DNA of 64,000 nt from Pelomonas sp965229315 (GTDB taxonomy: Bacteria; Pseudomonadota; Gammaproteobacteria; Burkholderiales; Burkholderiaceae_C). Where the stretch lies: assembly GCF_965229315.1 (NCBI RefSeq), contig NZ_CBDDJA010000002.1:3782001-3846000 (forward strand), in the 5' to 3' direction. Each line of letters opens with the position of its first letter. The stretch's first letter is position 1. A program made the translations under genes and the position numbers. Positions 63,916 through 64,000 of the stretch are shown one piece after another. The notes under the pieces were generated by a model that ran no database searches, had not been told where the DNA came from, and saw only the letters and a program-made list of their open reading frames with translations.

Positions 63916-64000
63916 TTCAGGTCGCTTTCAGGAGTGGCGGGTGACGTGGCAGATGGTGCCACGCCGCACCGGTTCAAGACGCGTCGAAGCGTTCGCCGAC

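Overview
The window is about 70% GC, densely packed and mostly coded on the minus strand. Its gene content suggests a betaproteobacterium of the Burkholderiales, probably near the Roseateles/Mitsuaria/Rubrivivax group: cyanophycin synthetase with a CphA' paralogue, pgk/pyk/maeB close together, a two-subunit-like arginine succinyltransferase, MocR/LysE, YgiQ and HtpX. This placement is an inference from gene content, not a computed one. I saw no rRNA, tRNA, CRISPR array, transposase or phage gene.

Layout. 1-5999: a BlaI/M56 regulatory pair cut by the left edge, a DUF4261 protein, a VOC protein, a phosphofructokinase of probable PPi type, a LysR gene divergent from a TauE-type transporter, and an HD protein. 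6076-11928: a five-gene MacB-like export operon (membrane fusion protein, ATPase, TolC-like protein, two FtsX-type permeases). 12090-15459: a tautomerase, a 27-residue membrane miniprotein, and a DUF1501/DUF1800 pair. 15539-19140: three response regulators with no kinase beside them, then a DegP/DegQ-like protease.

19421-30326 is the most interesting block. It holds a secreted cyanophycinase, two arginine succinyltransferase-type genes, an ArgR-like AraC regulator, a YfcC-type transporter, a CphZ/AotO-type dipeptide hydrolase, a second secreted cyanophycinase and, divergently, a TonB-dependent receptor. It reads as a complete route for using external cyanophycin: depolymerise outside the cytoplasm, import, split beta-Asp-Arg, then burn arginine by the succinyltransferase pathway. 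43750-51922 is the matching synthesis locus: CphA' and CphA on one strand and, divergently, the cyanophycin-associated ABC protein, DUF1854 protein and a translationally coupled flavin reductase. CphA' has lost the P-loop of its Mur-ligase-like domain, so it may rebuild polymer from imported dipeptide.

30352-43746 lies between the two: two large c-di-GMP proteins, a LysE/MocR pair, a QseBC-like two-component system, YgiQ, a cold-shock protein with a clear terminator, and bfd/bfr around a Fur-box-like site. 51925-63915 holds an orphan periplasmic binding protein, an exported truncated haemoglobin, two hydrolases, pyk-maeB-pgk, azlCD, a DUF2807 beta-repeat protein, a small lipoprotein and htpX. 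Two stretches longer than 300 bases lack an intact gene (33013-33352 and 35401-35816); each carries what looks like a gene remnant.
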